Shown piece after piece: positions 7,977 to 19,500 of a stretch of DNA of 34,064 nucleotides. Source of the DNA: a virus. The DNA lies in IMG/VR virus record IMGVR_UViG_3300032278_000056, positions 1 to 34,064 of that record; one strand, written 5' to 3'. The notes below the pieces were generated by a model. It was not told where the DNA came from. It ran no database searches and worked only from the letters and a program-made list of their open reading frames with translations. Made by a program: the position numbers and the translations under genes. Positions within the stretch are counted from its first letter, which is position 1. Each line of letters starts with the position of its first letter.

Positions 7977-9794
7977 ATGGGCATGTATGGCGGCAGCAAG
8001 AAAAACGATCCTTGGGATACGCAAGAAGAGAAAAACGCATGGCTTACTGGTACAGGTAGGACGCAGGCAAAGCAATCTCTTTCTGGGGGTATAAGCGATT
8101 GGAATCGAGAAGCGGGTCAATACAATACAATGCTTGGAAATATAAGCGGACAAGCCTCAAGCGCTAAAGATAAATTAGCCGATCTTGATTACACTGCTAA
8201 TTTATCTAATCTTCAAGGATATGGTTCTAATGCACAATCTAGATTAGACAGTCTCAGTGGTTTAACTAGACCTAGTGGGGCAAGGCCACAAAGAAAGAAA
8301 ATAGTTGATACTCCTTGGGGGACTAAACATCAATTTGATTTTACAAGCGACTTTGATCTTACGGACCCCCGTAGTGATTATGGTGCAATCAGTAGAATGG
8401 TCTCAGGAAACTTAGGAAGAGCTACATCTCTTGGTGAAACTCACGAAACAAAGAAAAGCGCATGGCAAAAGTTTAGAGATCAGCAGAATACAGATTTTTC
8501 AAATCTTCAAAAGGCTTATGGAAAATACGACATTTCAGACGCTCTAAAAGGCGGTGGCGTCTATTCATCTTTAGGCGATCTAGGTACTGAAGAAAGTCAA
8601 ACTGCACAATTTGGTAATAATTTATTTATGCCCTCCGATTGGCAAGGCAAGAAAAAAACCGCCTATGCCGGACTAGATAAAAAACTTGACCAGTTAATTG
8701 CTGACCGAGTAACAGAAGAAGGCCGCATAAAAACATGGGGTAGTGATTTAACAGGAAGACTAGAGGGGTATGAAAAATCCCTAGGCGGTTACGACATACG
8801 CAATCTTTCAGAACTTGAAGCTATGGAAGACAGCCTCAAGAAAGAAGAAAGAGATGCTGCAGCCTTTAGTTCGTTACTCCCATTTGATTTCTCAACCCAG
8901 AAACAATTTGGTACTGACATTGGTGCAGATGTAACAAGTCTTTTGCAAGATAGAGAAGATGAACTAGACCGTATTTCAGACGCACAATCAGATTACTACA
9001 ACGAAGCGATGCAAGCAAAACGCGGTGGTCGTTATTTAGATACCCGCAGTTTAGCAGGTATCGAAGAACTTGAAGATGAGTACGGAGACATAAGCGGTGA
9101 TATTTCCGGCTTCAGTTCTTTATTGCCTACAGATTTTTCCAGAGCCTTGGGTGTTCTTGGTGATGTAGACACAAGGACAAAGGCATTACGAACAGATCGC
9201 AAAAGCGAACTTGATGCTTTAATCGCAAAAGCAGGAACTTACTCGGACAAGATCTCTGGAACACCAATATACGAAGAAGATCTATTAGATAGATTGTTAT
9301 CCGAGATAGAAAATAAGAGACGTGGCGCAGCAGAGTACACCGGCGGTCGAGCAGGTGAAGCAACTGGAGCCTTTGATACGCAGTCCGAAGCGGTACAAGG
9401 AAGACTTGGAGACCTGCTATCCAAACGGCGCTCTCTTGAAAGTAGGGCCAAGAGTATGCTCAACCAATCCCGTCTGGGCTACTACAATACTGGCTCTCTT
9501 GATGCCAGTGCTGATGCTCTAGAACGGCTCCGTGGCGACATTGATATGTACGGCGCTGAAGGAGCTTATGATGAACTCGATCTAATTCTGGCACAACTAG
9601 AAAAAGAACGAGGTCGATTAGGATCAGAACGAGACGCTAGAAGCGCAGCTCAAAAAGCATCAGACCGGCGCGTATTACCAAGGTCATTTGGTCTCAAGGG
9701 ACCAATGACTGAGGCAGAATACGCTGCTCTCATCGCGAAAAAACGAGACGACGAACTACCGACATCCGGCAGCGCATTTGGTTCACTCGTTTAA
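7977..9794 (+). CDS. Internal virion-like protein with three tandem 82-residue repeats
   Basis: The 605-aa protein is highly charged and helical, without membrane segments. Residues about 215-465 hold three imperfect repeats whose (F/L)-(M/L)-P-x-D-(W/F) motif places Pro at 219, 302 and 384. Each continues through an (A/Q/T)DR-x-x-E segment to an acidic L-x-x-(I/M)E-x-x-x-D/E helix. The N-terminal part is Gly/Ser-rich (YGGSKKNDPWDTQEEK) and the C-terminus ends in a flexible SGSAFGSLV. It lies first in the block of long structural proteins downstream of the fibre, matching the place of ejected internal proteins in podoviruses. The specific role is unknown. A GAGG within the preceding codons serves as ribosome site. 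Confidence 0.6.
   Translation: MGMYGGSKKNDPWDTQEEKNAWLTGTGRTQAKQSLSGGISDWNREAGQYNTMLGNISGQASSAKDKLADLDYTANLSNLQGYGSNAQSRLDSLSGLTRPSGARPQRKKIVDTPWGTKHQFDFTSDFDLTDPRSDYGAISRMVSGNLGRATSLGETHETKKSAWQKFRDQQNTDFSNLQKAYGKYDISDALKGGGVYSSLGDLGTEESQTAQFGNNLFMPSDWQGKKKTAYAGLDKKLDQLIADRVTEEGRIKTWGSDLTGRLEGYEKSLGGYDIRNLSELEAMEDSLKKEERDAAAFSSLLPFDFSTQKQFGTDIGADVTSLLQDREDELDRISDAQSDYYNEAMQAKRGGRYLDTRSLAGIEELEDEYGDISGDISGFSSLLPTDFSRALGVLGDVDTRTKALRTDRKSELDALIAKAGTYSDKISGTPIYEEDLLDRLLSEIENKRRGAAEYTGGRAGEATGAFDTQSEAVQGRLGDLLSKRRSLESRAKSMLNQSRLGYYNTGSLDASADALERLRGDIDMYGAEGAYDELDLILAQLEKERGRLGSERDARSAAQKASDRRVLPRSFGLKGPMTEAEYAALIAKKRDDELPTSGSAFGSLV
8628..9360 (+). repeat. Three tandem ~247-bp coding repeats
   Basis: Unit landmarks are the P-x-D-[WF] codons: Pro at about 8631, 8880 and 9126, so periods of 249 and 246 bases. 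Similarity is clear in protein (FSSLLPFDFS versus FSSLLPTDFS) but diverged at DNA level, suggesting old duplication. Confidence 0.65.
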
Positions 9795-9816
9795 GCCGGG
9801 TCAGAGGAACTAAATC

Positions 9817-11247
9817 ATGGGCTGGGCATCGATCATCCCCGCAGTCATAAGCGGCATCGGCACATTTGCGTCGATGAAGCAAGCTAATGCTTCTCAAGCA
9901 CAGCTTTACGATCTCATATACAAAAATCGCTCACTAGGCGCAAACGCGCTGACTGGTATGTATGACCAGTTAGAGCTAGACAAATGGTACAAGGCGCAAC
10001 AGATGCAGAACGACGAACTGAATCGTCGTCTATCATTAGAAGAACGCTCGTACGGCAGAGATCAAGACAGGAGATACAGAGATCAAAAAGTAAGAGAACA
10101 AGACTGGATGAAGGGGAGACAAGCGACTCTTGACCAAGTAGCAAAACAAGAGCGAGCCTTCCAGATACAACAGCTTATTCAGAATCAGAATCTTTCTAAG
10201 CAAGAAAGAACATTTGCAATGTCACAACTTCAGCAGCTTAAAAATGAACTGAGTGGTGAGAGAGTTGACGATACGAGACGACTTACTGATTACCATACTA
10301 AACTTGCTCAAGAACGTGGATTCGATGTTAATCAATTAAGGGGCGCTCAAGACATAGCCCGGAAAGAACGAGACCTTGAACTTAAATTACGCGGATCAAT
10401 GCTTGATCGAACTCAAGCGCTTTCGCAAGACATGGAATTAGCCAGACAAGAACTTGGCCCTGCTAAAACAGCACGCTTCTTTGATATGTCTGATGTAGAG
10501 CATGAAGCGCTCAAGCGTAAGGCGGGTTATGATAAATCTCTAGATAGAGCAACAACAAGAATGATGTCTGAGGAAGTTGCTGGGTTAATGAGTCGAGGGC
10601 AATTTGGCGATACCATTGGAAGCGACGAATTCAGGCCGGGATCTGTTGCAGAAGATACTCTGGCAAGAATAACTGCCAAAGCCGCAGGAGAATACGCTTC
10701 AACATACGATAGAGCTTTCGACGAAGCTATGCAGTATATAACTGGCGGTCAAGAGATGTCGCAAAGGACTCTATCCCAAGATATGGCCAAACGTAATCAG
10801 ACTTTGGATGAAGTCGCAAAGACATACTCATCATTACCGTATGAAATCCAAGCTGCTGGTCTCAACACCGGAAGTGCTCTCTACGATAGGGATCTTGTAA
10901 GTGCCGCTCATCGAGGAGAGGTTTCTTCTGCCGCAGGTTATGCACCATACATGAACGTACAGTCCGGTCTATACGATAACATCAACCCCGGAAGAGGCAT
11001 AGGAAGCACACTCAACATTCCGTCAGCGGCTTACGCAGGCAAAGCTCCATCTGCAGTATATAAAACATCCTCGATCAATGCTCCGGGTCCAGCCATCTTT
11101 GGCCAATTGGCATCCAGTTTGTTTAGCGGCGGACTCAGCGCATCCGGTACTCAAGCTACTAACTGGATGAACCTTGCCCAGAAATCTGGCGAAGGCTTCG
11201 GTACAGCGCTTAGTAAGATTGATTGGGATACGTTGTTAGGCGGCTAG
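9817..11247 (+). CDS. Internal virion/ejection protein with N-terminal hydrophobic segment
   Basis: This 476-aa protein starts at ATG 9817 with GAGG at 9804-9807. The first 20 residues (WASIIPAVISGIGTFASM) form a membrane-compatible helix. It is followed by about 180 residues of extreme Arg/Gln/Asp-rich coiled coil (for example YGRDQDRRYRDQK), then a less charged, Gly/Ser/Ala-rich C-terminal third. This layout is like T7 gp14-type ejection proteins, which insert into the outer membrane to begin the DNA channel. It sits second in the internal protein series. The analogy is by order and architecture, not clear homology. Confidence 0.6.
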   Translation: MGWASIIPAVISGIGTFASMKQANASQAQLYDLIYKNRSLGANALTGMYDQLELDKWYKAQQMQNDELNRRLSLEERSYGRDQDRRYRDQKVREQDWMKGRQATLDQVAKQERAFQIQQLIQNQNLSKQERTFAMSQLQQLKNELSGERVDDTRRLTDYHTKLAQERGFDVNQLRGAQDIARKERDLELKLRGSMLDRTQALSQDMELARQELGPAKTARFFDMSDVEHEALKRKAGYDKSLDRATTRMMSEEVAGLMSRGQFGDTIGSDEFRPGSVAEDTLARITAKAAGEYASTYDRAFDEAMQYITGGQEMSQRTLSQDMAKRNQTLDEVAKTYSSLPYEIQAAGLNTGSALYDRDLVSAAHRGEVSSAAGYAPYMNVQSGLYDNINPGRGIGSTLNIPSAAYAGKAPSAVYKTSSINAPGPAIFGQLASSLFSGGLSASGTQATNWMNLAQKSGEGFGTALSKIDWDTLLGG

Positions 11248-11269
11248 GATTGAGGTTAATTAACAAATA

Positions 11270-13537
11270 ATGTGGATACTAGGTGCAGTCGGCAAGGGGT
11301 GGGCAGAAGCGAATGAAAAGAAGCTCGCTGACGCAAAAGGCATTGCCGGTAAATTTGCTACACAGCTAAAACAGAATCCGAATTGGACTGTTGAAGATAT
11401 GAAGCTGGCGCGTAATGCGCTTGCTGGTGGCAACTCCAGTCTTTTAGAACTGCTCCCAAGCGATCAACGTCTTGGTGAAATAGCTACTCGAAATAAAGAA
11501 GAGTACGATTTTAAGAAAACAGGGGACGTAATAAACCGCAGACAAACACTCCAAGAGGAACTCGATAGGCGTTATAACGAGTATATGGATACCAGTTCAA
11601 CTGGCAATCCAGAAAAAGATTACGAAGCATTAGTAGAAATACGAAATTCATACGTAAATGAATCTGGAATAGATCAAGCCAATACTGTATGGAAGGGGCT
11701 AAGATCTCTTGGCTCACCTGCAACCGGAGATGCCGGAACTCTTTTTAGATTCGCCAAAAACATAGGCGAAGAAAAAGTCACGGGGCGTCGAGCAGCAGCA
11801 CGTTCAGAGTGGAGAAATATCCTTGAAGGAATGAAGGACGAGAAAGGCATCGTAGATATAGCTAACTGGGAATCTGCCAGACAAAAATTCAAATCAACTT
11901 GGGGAGAAAGATTAGGCGGGGATAGTGTATGGAATACATTTTTTCAGAGCAGACAACAGTTAGAAAACATCAACAAGCAGATAAAGGAAGACAGAGTAGC
12001 CTCCGACCAAGATAGAGCATACACACTATCAGAAAGAAATCGTAAACAGGCAGAGTTAGAAAATAATACTTGGCTTAAAAATCTACAGACATACAAAGAT
12101 GTAGATACAGCAGCAAAAATCACTGCAGAAATGTTGAACTATGAAGGAGATGCTGCCACTGAATTACAAGCCAGACTAAAACAGCAGAATACAGCACCGA
12201 TACTAAGTGAGATTGCCAACAATGCGCTGACAAAAAATTGGCATACGATTAAAGATATGATCATCAGTGCAAACGGTGAAATAGACGAGAAGATATTAGC
12301 CAATCAACTTGGATTCAAGAATGAAGAGCTTGTGTCTATGGTCAAAAAATTCGCCAAGCAGAGATATGATGACGAGCAATCTGAATCACTATCTGAGCAA
12401 AAGCGTGCTCTGGAAGGTCTGGTAAAAGACTCAACCAGTTGGGCTTATTTCAATAGTGCAACTATCCCGCCGGAAGAAAAACTTGCTGAGTACAAGAGAC
12501 TCGCAGAACTGGCCAATCTTCCTAATGCTTCTGCAATAAAACCATCCGACATGTGGTCACATCTTAATGCAGTTCAGAAAGGCGTCTTTGCAAAGGGCCG
12601 TCAAAGTTACACAACTGACTACACTGGAGAATACAGCACTCAACGAACAGCTATTGAAAAAGAATTAGACTCAGACGAATACAAATCACAAATTACTGCA
12701 CATCTTAGTCTTGACGACGAAGCCTTTGATCAAAGATTCAAGGATGATGAACCATATCGAGCCGCAGTACAGAGAGCAATCCTTCAATTATTTGCTTCTG
12801 GCGGCGTCTACCATTTTGATTTAGCTACTGGAAGTAATCGATATATCCAAGCGTTAGTAGATTATGCTGCGAGTAATAAAGAAGCTATTGTTGGCAAGGG
12901 CGAATCAGTAAATACAATGGCTGTTACAAACCACTTGCAAAGCGCAGCGTCAGGTGTCTTTCAAAACGCAGCGTTAGAAATGCAGCGGGTAACTGGCGCA
13001 GCCCCACCACTACCTAAAACTCAAAGCGCCTATGTATCAAGTGAATCGAATCGAAGAGCTATATCAATTATCGGTCCTGAGTATATAGATTCAGGTACAT
13101 TTGAAGATGACACGGACTTAATGCTTCAGCAAACTAGTAGTGCTGTTCAAGCACTGTCAACAAAAGCAACTAGTCTAGCTAATATGGGAGAAGAATTTAC
13201 AGTAGCTATGGATGCAACGCACCGTAAACCGCTTGCTAGAGAGCTATTAACAACCAGAACTCAACTACAACAACTAGCACAACAAATTCAAACGTATGTT
13301 AGTGCGCCGCATAGATATGGCGGGAAACTTGAAGATGACAGAACCGTTCAATTACGCAAGTATCTAAAAGAAATAAACGAAGGATTGGCAGAGATAGAAA
13401 AAATTGCTGAGATTATTCGAGGCGCTACACCACACGAAGTACAACCGGGTAGCGATTCAACCGTAACTGATCCAGATAATAACAACACAAGAACACGACG
13501 TTACCGCGCACCTACACAAGTTATAACGGGTAGTTAA
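11270..13537 (+). CDS. Internal virion-like protein (755 aa)
   Basis: A long helical, charged protein starting MWILGAVGKGWAEANEKK, with an N-terminal amphipathic helix and no Cys clusters or catalytic motif. The central part has repeated helices of 20-30 residues rich in Gln, Glu, Lys and Ala. The C-terminus is polar and disordered (DPDNNNTRTRRYRAPTQ). Size and position directly before the giant gene resemble T7 gp15-type ejection-tube components. The ribosome site is weak (GAGG at 11252, 14 bases upstream), so translation may depend on coupling with the previous gene, 22 bases away. Confidence 0.6.
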   Translation: MWILGAVGKGWAEANEKKLADAKGIAGKFATQLKQNPNWTVEDMKLARNALAGGNSSLLELLPSDQRLGEIATRNKEEYDFKKTGDVINRRQTLQEELDRRYNEYMDTSSTGNPEKDYEALVEIRNSYVNESGIDQANTVWKGLRSLGSPATGDAGTLFRFAKNIGEEKVTGRRAAARSEWRNILEGMKDEKGIVDIANWESARQKFKSTWGERLGGDSVWNTFFQSRQQLENINKQIKEDRVASDQDRAYTLSERNRKQAELENNTWLKNLQTYKDVDTAAKITAEMLNYEGDAATELQARLKQQNTAPILSEIANNALTKNWHTIKDMIISANGEIDEKILANQLGFKNEELVSMVKKFAKQRYDDEQSESLSEQKRALEGLVKDSTSWAYFNSATIPPEEKLAEYKRLAELANLPNASAIKPSDMWSHLNAVQKGVFAKGRQSYTTDYTGEYSTQRTAIEKELDSDEYKSQITAHLSLDDEAFDQRFKDDEPYRAAVQRAILQLFASGGVYHFDLATGSNRYIQALVDYAASNKEAIVGKGESVNTMAVTNHLQSAASGVFQNAALEMQRVTGAAPPLPKTQSAYVSSESNRRAISIIGPEYIDSGTFEDDTDLMLQQTSSAVQALSTKATSLANMGEEFTVAMDATHRKPLARELLTTRTQLQQLAQQIQTYVSAPHRYGGKLEDDRTVQLRKYLKEINEGLAEIEKIAEIIRGATPHEVQPGSDSTVTDPDNNNTRTRRYRAPTQVITGS

Positions 13538-13543
13538 TATAAT

Positions 13544-16500
13544 ATGAGTGAACTAGACCTTTTACTCCAAGAGTATGATCAAGCAGATCCCAATCGGGAT
13601 AAGTGGGACTATGACATTGAGTCAATAGATCCATCAAAGCTCTTAGCAGACCCCAGATTTCTGGCTGACTTGCGTCGCCTGTATGAAATAGAAGGTGGCA
13701 AGTTTGACTCAGACGAGGACATGGTCAACGACTGGTATCGTGGTCAAGCAGGTGCTGATGTAAACCTTGTGATGGCTGGTCGTCTGGCAGCAGAAACAAT
13801 AGGCGATGATGTAGAAACAAAGCGTATTAAATCTCGTCTGGCGAGAGCACGACAGCACATGCCTAACCCGTGGGAAGAAGGCTCTCCGGGCTGGTGGGAA
13901 TGGTCAAAGGGATACGTCGGTCACGCAGCGTGGGACCCGACTAACTTTATACCAGTTGCTTGGGGTGTAAAAGGGGTTCGTACTGCAGCGCTATTAGGAC
14001 AAGTTACTAAGGGACAAATTGCTAGATCTGCAGTCGGCAAAGAAGTCGCAAAAAAAGCTGCGATAACAGAAGGCACAATCTCTGGCGGTCAAGAAGCTGG
14101 ACTAGAAGCTCTACGCCAACAGAGAGATATAAGTATTGGCCGCCAAGACGGATTTAGTGTTGGAAGATTAGCTGCCCATACAGGTATTGGTTTTGTTGCT
14201 GGATCTGGAATAGGCTATGCGATAGCACAAGGAGCGACTTGGTTCGTTGGAAGACGTGCTCTGATGAACATCGACAAGCTCAAGAAGCTCGGCTGGCACG
14301 AGGAAGACATTGCCAAGCTCGGAGAAAAAGAGTTCAAGCACGCATGGAAAACTGGGCAAACCGCTCCGCATGTCGAGCGAACCCCAGAAGGCGAGACCAT
14401 CGATATATTCCCCGGAGACCCCAGCCATGCTGAAGGTGTCCCAAGTGGCCGAGCACTAAATCCAGACGAGCTTGAGGCGCTAGGCAGAGAGCCACACTAT
14501 GGGCGTACTACAAGCGTAGATGAGAGATTAACGCCGGAGGGGGAACAAGTAGACGTTGCTGTTAATGAAGAACTCCGTCTGGCGGAACAAGCAGAAGTAG
14601 CAAGAGCTGCTGGTGTTGAGGTTCCCGCCCCGGTAGATAACGCAGGGGAAAGAATACTAGCTGATCAACAGCGTCAACTGGAAGAACATCTAGTCTCTCT
14701 TCGAGCCGATAAAGAAGGCAAGCTATCAGATCCAGAAAGCGGTCTTTGGGATCAGATAGAAGCTGCAGCAGTAGAACTAGCTAACGTACGCAAACTGCGA
14801 AACTGGCGAGCAAGGATAGAACGCGAACAAGTTGAGATAGATGAACTTCTCGCATCCAATGATCCGGGGAAAATTGCAACTGGCCGTAGACGAGCAATTG
14901 ATAATGCCAAGACACGCGCAGAATATGACACATTAATTGATCGAGTCATAAGAGATCCGTCTGAGCTTGAGAAACTAGACGCTGAAACAATCTCAGCTCT
15001 AGAAGCCTCTGGAGAACCTTTAGCTACAAGGTCATTCCCAGAAGGGCAAGATCAACCTGATATGGTGCAACCGGGAGATGATGGCGGGACAGTAATAGAT
15101 GCTGGATTCCGAGAAGGCGGTAAGGATCTAGACCCAACAGGCGAAGCCACTGGCGCAGACGCTGCAGCTCGTGATGCCAAAGGCGAAGAAGTACCTGATA
15201 CATCTGGCGAAGCAGCAGACGCGGATACAGGCACAACCGAAACAACTACGCCTGAAACAACCACGACCGAAACTAAGGGCGGTCGCCCACCAATAGTATT
15301 AACTCCAGAACAAAGATCTGCTCTTAGCGATGCTGGTATTTCTAATGCACAGATGGATGGAGACCCAACAACTGGGACCAAAAAAGTAAGGCCGTCTCGT
15401 TTGGCTGCAGTTCTCGCTAATAAAGCAGGCATAGATACAAAGAATGCAGACGGGTCTAAAAAATCCACACAAGAAATACTCAACGAGTGGGATGATTACA
15501 ACACTACAGTAACTGAGGATGCGTCTTCTGTTGCTGCTGGTGATGCCCCAGTTGGTGAAGCTCCAGTAGTACATATTGATGACGAAGTATCTGTAGCACT
15601 AGCAGAACTTAGCGAGATCATAACTGCATCGAACCCAGAGTTATTCCTAGATAAAGGTATTGTCTTTACCCACATAGAAACCAATGGCCGGTCGAAAGAA
15701 GTACAAGACCTGATGAAAGATAAATGGTTGGCTATGATGGATACCGAGCCAACATCTAAAAGCTATCTTGAAGGTTTGAGTGAGGCAGACGCCAAGTGGA
15801 TTGAGCGTGAAGTAAACAAACGCTGGAAAGAGATGGAGAAAAATGCGAGCCAGATGCTTATGGCTCATCCCGCCATGAGAGAGATGTATGGATCTCTTGA
15901 GGGATTCTATGCAAAAGCTCGGCCAAATTTAGAACGACAAGTGCGAGCAGATTTCTTAGAAGGACGCATTGGCCCACGAAAACGACAGACTGGCGCAACA
16001 CAACGAGCAATCGATAAGGTCGAGGGAACGCTTGGCCAAAGAACAGAAGAACAAATTAGTGACGCTGAACGTATCGCTGAAAGTTTCCGCATCGCAAGAG
16101 AAGCCCGTGATAAATCTCAGCTTGCTAGAGCCTTCAAACCAAAAGATATTGACGAAGCCCCCACCACTGGAGAGAGCATAGAAGGGGAGCTACAAGTCAG
16201 GGCGTATGCAGATTTAACCGGCACACAAGCACCAATTAAATATAAAGCACTTGGATCTGAGGAACTAGCAGATACAAAACGAGTTGATGCTGAGAGCGTA
16301 GACGCCAGACGAGAAAGAGAAGATGCTCTGGCTGAAGCAGAAGCCCTAGCGTTTAGCGGTAGAACCAAAGCTCAAAGAGCTGCTGCTGCCAATAAAGCCA
16401 TTGAATTAAAAGAAGAAGGGGAGAGGATCTGGAAGAAAGCATACGCTTCTCGTGGCAAGGAAGTATGGTTTGACCCCGTCACACAGAAGACGTACTCGAA

Positions 16501-19500
16501 TAGAAACAACATTAACGTCGCTCACAAATCAGTAGACGATGTAGATCTCGGCCCTAAAGTAACTGCACAAGAAGCGCACAGTGCTGCTAGAAACAGGCGA
16601 AGAATAGAACTTGCTCAGAAATTAGCTGCTGTCAAACAACGTGGTGCGCGTGGCACAGAAGCAGAAGAGATGGATGGGTGGCAAAGAGAACTAGATCATC
16701 TCGATGCTGAAGTCGGAGCAGAGGTCCGGGCAAGAGCATCTGAAGACTTTGCTGAAGGAGATCAGACAATCTCTGATATTTCCGCAAGAGCAGAGGAATT
16801 AAAGGAACGCAGGCGTGCCCTAGGAGAGCCAGACGATCAGTATTATGACGATCTGGTAGAGGCTGCTGGATCTGGGGCAGCGAAAGAAGAAGATGCGCTA
16901 CTGGCTATGAACAGAGCGCTATATGATTCTGATGGTGCCGAGCACATGATCTCAAGCGATCCAGAAGGGTACGAGTTCACACCCACTGGCCGCAAGAAAG
17001 TAGTAGACGAAGACGGTGATGAAGTCATAAGCGATGCGGTAGCTAGAACGGCAGAAGAGCATACCGATGCAATAAATAAAGCCTTCTCTGAGTTCCAAGA
17101 AACCCAGAACCCACAAGCATTCCAAGATGCCATACGCGCAATTAACGAAGACTTTGCCCTTGATGGCACAGATGCAGCCTTACCAGAACCACCAGTCAAA
17201 GCTGGTGTTAGGGGCCAAGATCGAATAGTTGCGATAGTCAAACGTGATGGTGATCTGAGTGAGAAGAAAAATATCCGTGTCATTTCCCAGAAGCAAATTG
17301 ATCAGGGCAAGGGGCATAGAGATCTACTCGGTAAGTCAAAAGAAGAAGACTGGATAGTTGGTTCTATACCACGAGGCGTTAGCAAATCTGATCCAAGTTT
17401 CTCCGAGAAGTTCGTACCTGATAGACCGGATGATGCTGCTGCCGTAGCAAAAATTCCAGAAGGAACAGCGGGTTCTTCTCATACACCACTGGACGATTTT
17501 AATCGACAGACGTTTGAGCTTGTCATTGGACCTAAAGGCGGCGGCAGAGTATTCACTGGCCCGTTCGCAGATATGTTTGAACAGATTAACTTTGTTAGCA
17601 AACATAAGGCATACGGGGAATTCTTTGACGATGCCGCCTTCAAGGAAGGCAAGCTATCTATTACTGGCAAAAACTTAGACCAGTTAGTAGTAGACCTAGG
17701 GCATGGGTATCCAAATTCCAAGACCGGGGTATTCGCAAACACTGCGGGTGATCATGCTGATCGAATTCAGATGCTTGAAACAATGCTCGAAGTCCGTCGC
17801 CAAGTTGCACCTAACGGCATTAGACGACCAGACGAGGATGTCAAAGTAGTTACTGATAGGTTGGTTACTGAGATATTCTCAGAGGCAGACGAGGCAACTA
17901 AGGGAGTCGCAAGAGATATACTGAATCGAGTATCTCTAGCATACAAACATGCACCGGGTGGAACTGCTAATCGCGCTCCGATTGTTACTGAAGGCGGACG
18001 AGGATTTGAGTTTGGCCACAATACCAACGAGATACATGTTGGTGAGATTGGACAAGGCTTCCAACCCGATGCAAGCAGATTGATCCATGAAGTTGGGCAC
18101 TGGTCATGGGACAACATTCTTACGGACGCAGACAAGATCGAATATCTCCAGATCCTCAGTAAGTATTATGACGAAGCTGGGAACCTTGATCTAACTGCTT
18201 TGAAGGGCAGGACTATAGACGGAGACACCATTAAGTCGAACGCACTTGAGTCCCCCGGAGAATTTTTTGCCAGTCAGTTAGAACGATGGGCAACACAAAA
18301 TGTTTACAGGAATGAGATAGGTGACGATCATTTCTGGAAACGAATGATCAACTATATGAAGGCAGTATTTGATCGCTACATGGATGGCCGTCGAATTGAC
18401 CCGGACATGGAAAGATTGTTCAAGAAAGTTTTACCCGCAAACGAAGCTAGAGCAGCAGCAGAGCGTGGCCCAACAACTAGGGCTGGAACTAAAACTGGCC
18501 AAGCTGTTCTAAATAGAGCATGGGCGCTTGACGATATTATGGACAGGGTCAACGCCACCTTAGTTGGCGAAGACATGCTTGAACAACTTAACTCGCCTGC
18601 AGATCTTATGCACTACTTATGGTCTATTGGTGGTGGGCACATGGGCAAGAACCCATTGAACGCAGTCTCAAAAATAAAAATGGAGATTGTCGGGGCTTCT
18701 CGGAAATTAAAAGAAGCATTGAAGATTCCAGAGGGATTAGACCTTGAGAGATCTAGGGAAGTTATCGCGGACATCGCCCCAGATTCAGCAGAATTTGAGA
18801 GACGGGCTAACCTTGTTAAACGTCTGATGACAGAAGCACCGGAAGGTGAGAGATCTATTAATGAGGTAGTCGAAGACATCAGACGACGTTTGGCTAAGGC
18901 ATTTTACAATGCTGAAGGCGAACATTACCGGCCAGATAATATGCCGGAATCTGTTAAGAAATACGCCTATCGAAATAGCGCTGGAGAATTTCGCGCCCCC
19001 GGAGCTAGTCGCAGTAATAAGGGAAAGATGTATGCAGCCGCCAAGAAGCAGCAGGACAGGCGGAAGGCACGGGTAGAACAAGACCTAGAAAAAATAGCTA
19101 AAGCACAGCGTGTTGAATCACCCGGAGAAGCACCAGCTCCTAATGTCAGTCTTAAAAAACTGTCAGACGAAGACTTGCTTAGACTTTGGGGAGAAAATAA
19201 TACCGGCAAGTACGGTAAACAAATTGCAAACGAATACTCTGCCAGGGTCAAGGCAATGCCATTGCCTGCTAGAGCTGTAGAAGTATCAGACGAAGTATTC
19301 AACACCTCTACGAAGTCATTGCTATCCAATGCTCGCGATTCTTGGCGAGCTGGCGATAAGAAAATGATGGATCAATATCTGTACGAATACAGTCGACGTG
19401 CTTTCAACAAGAACAACCCTGACAAGAAGGTAAATGCTGTTCGGAGCAAAGTTGTTATAGATCTGATCCGAAGAGAAGTTGCTGACACCATTGGCGATGA

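Noticed and set aside
15052-15483. Antisense ORFs in the giant gene (for example 143 codons here and 146 at 16843-17283)
   Set aside because: They have no ribosome site or plausible composition and are explained by codon use of the long sense gene.
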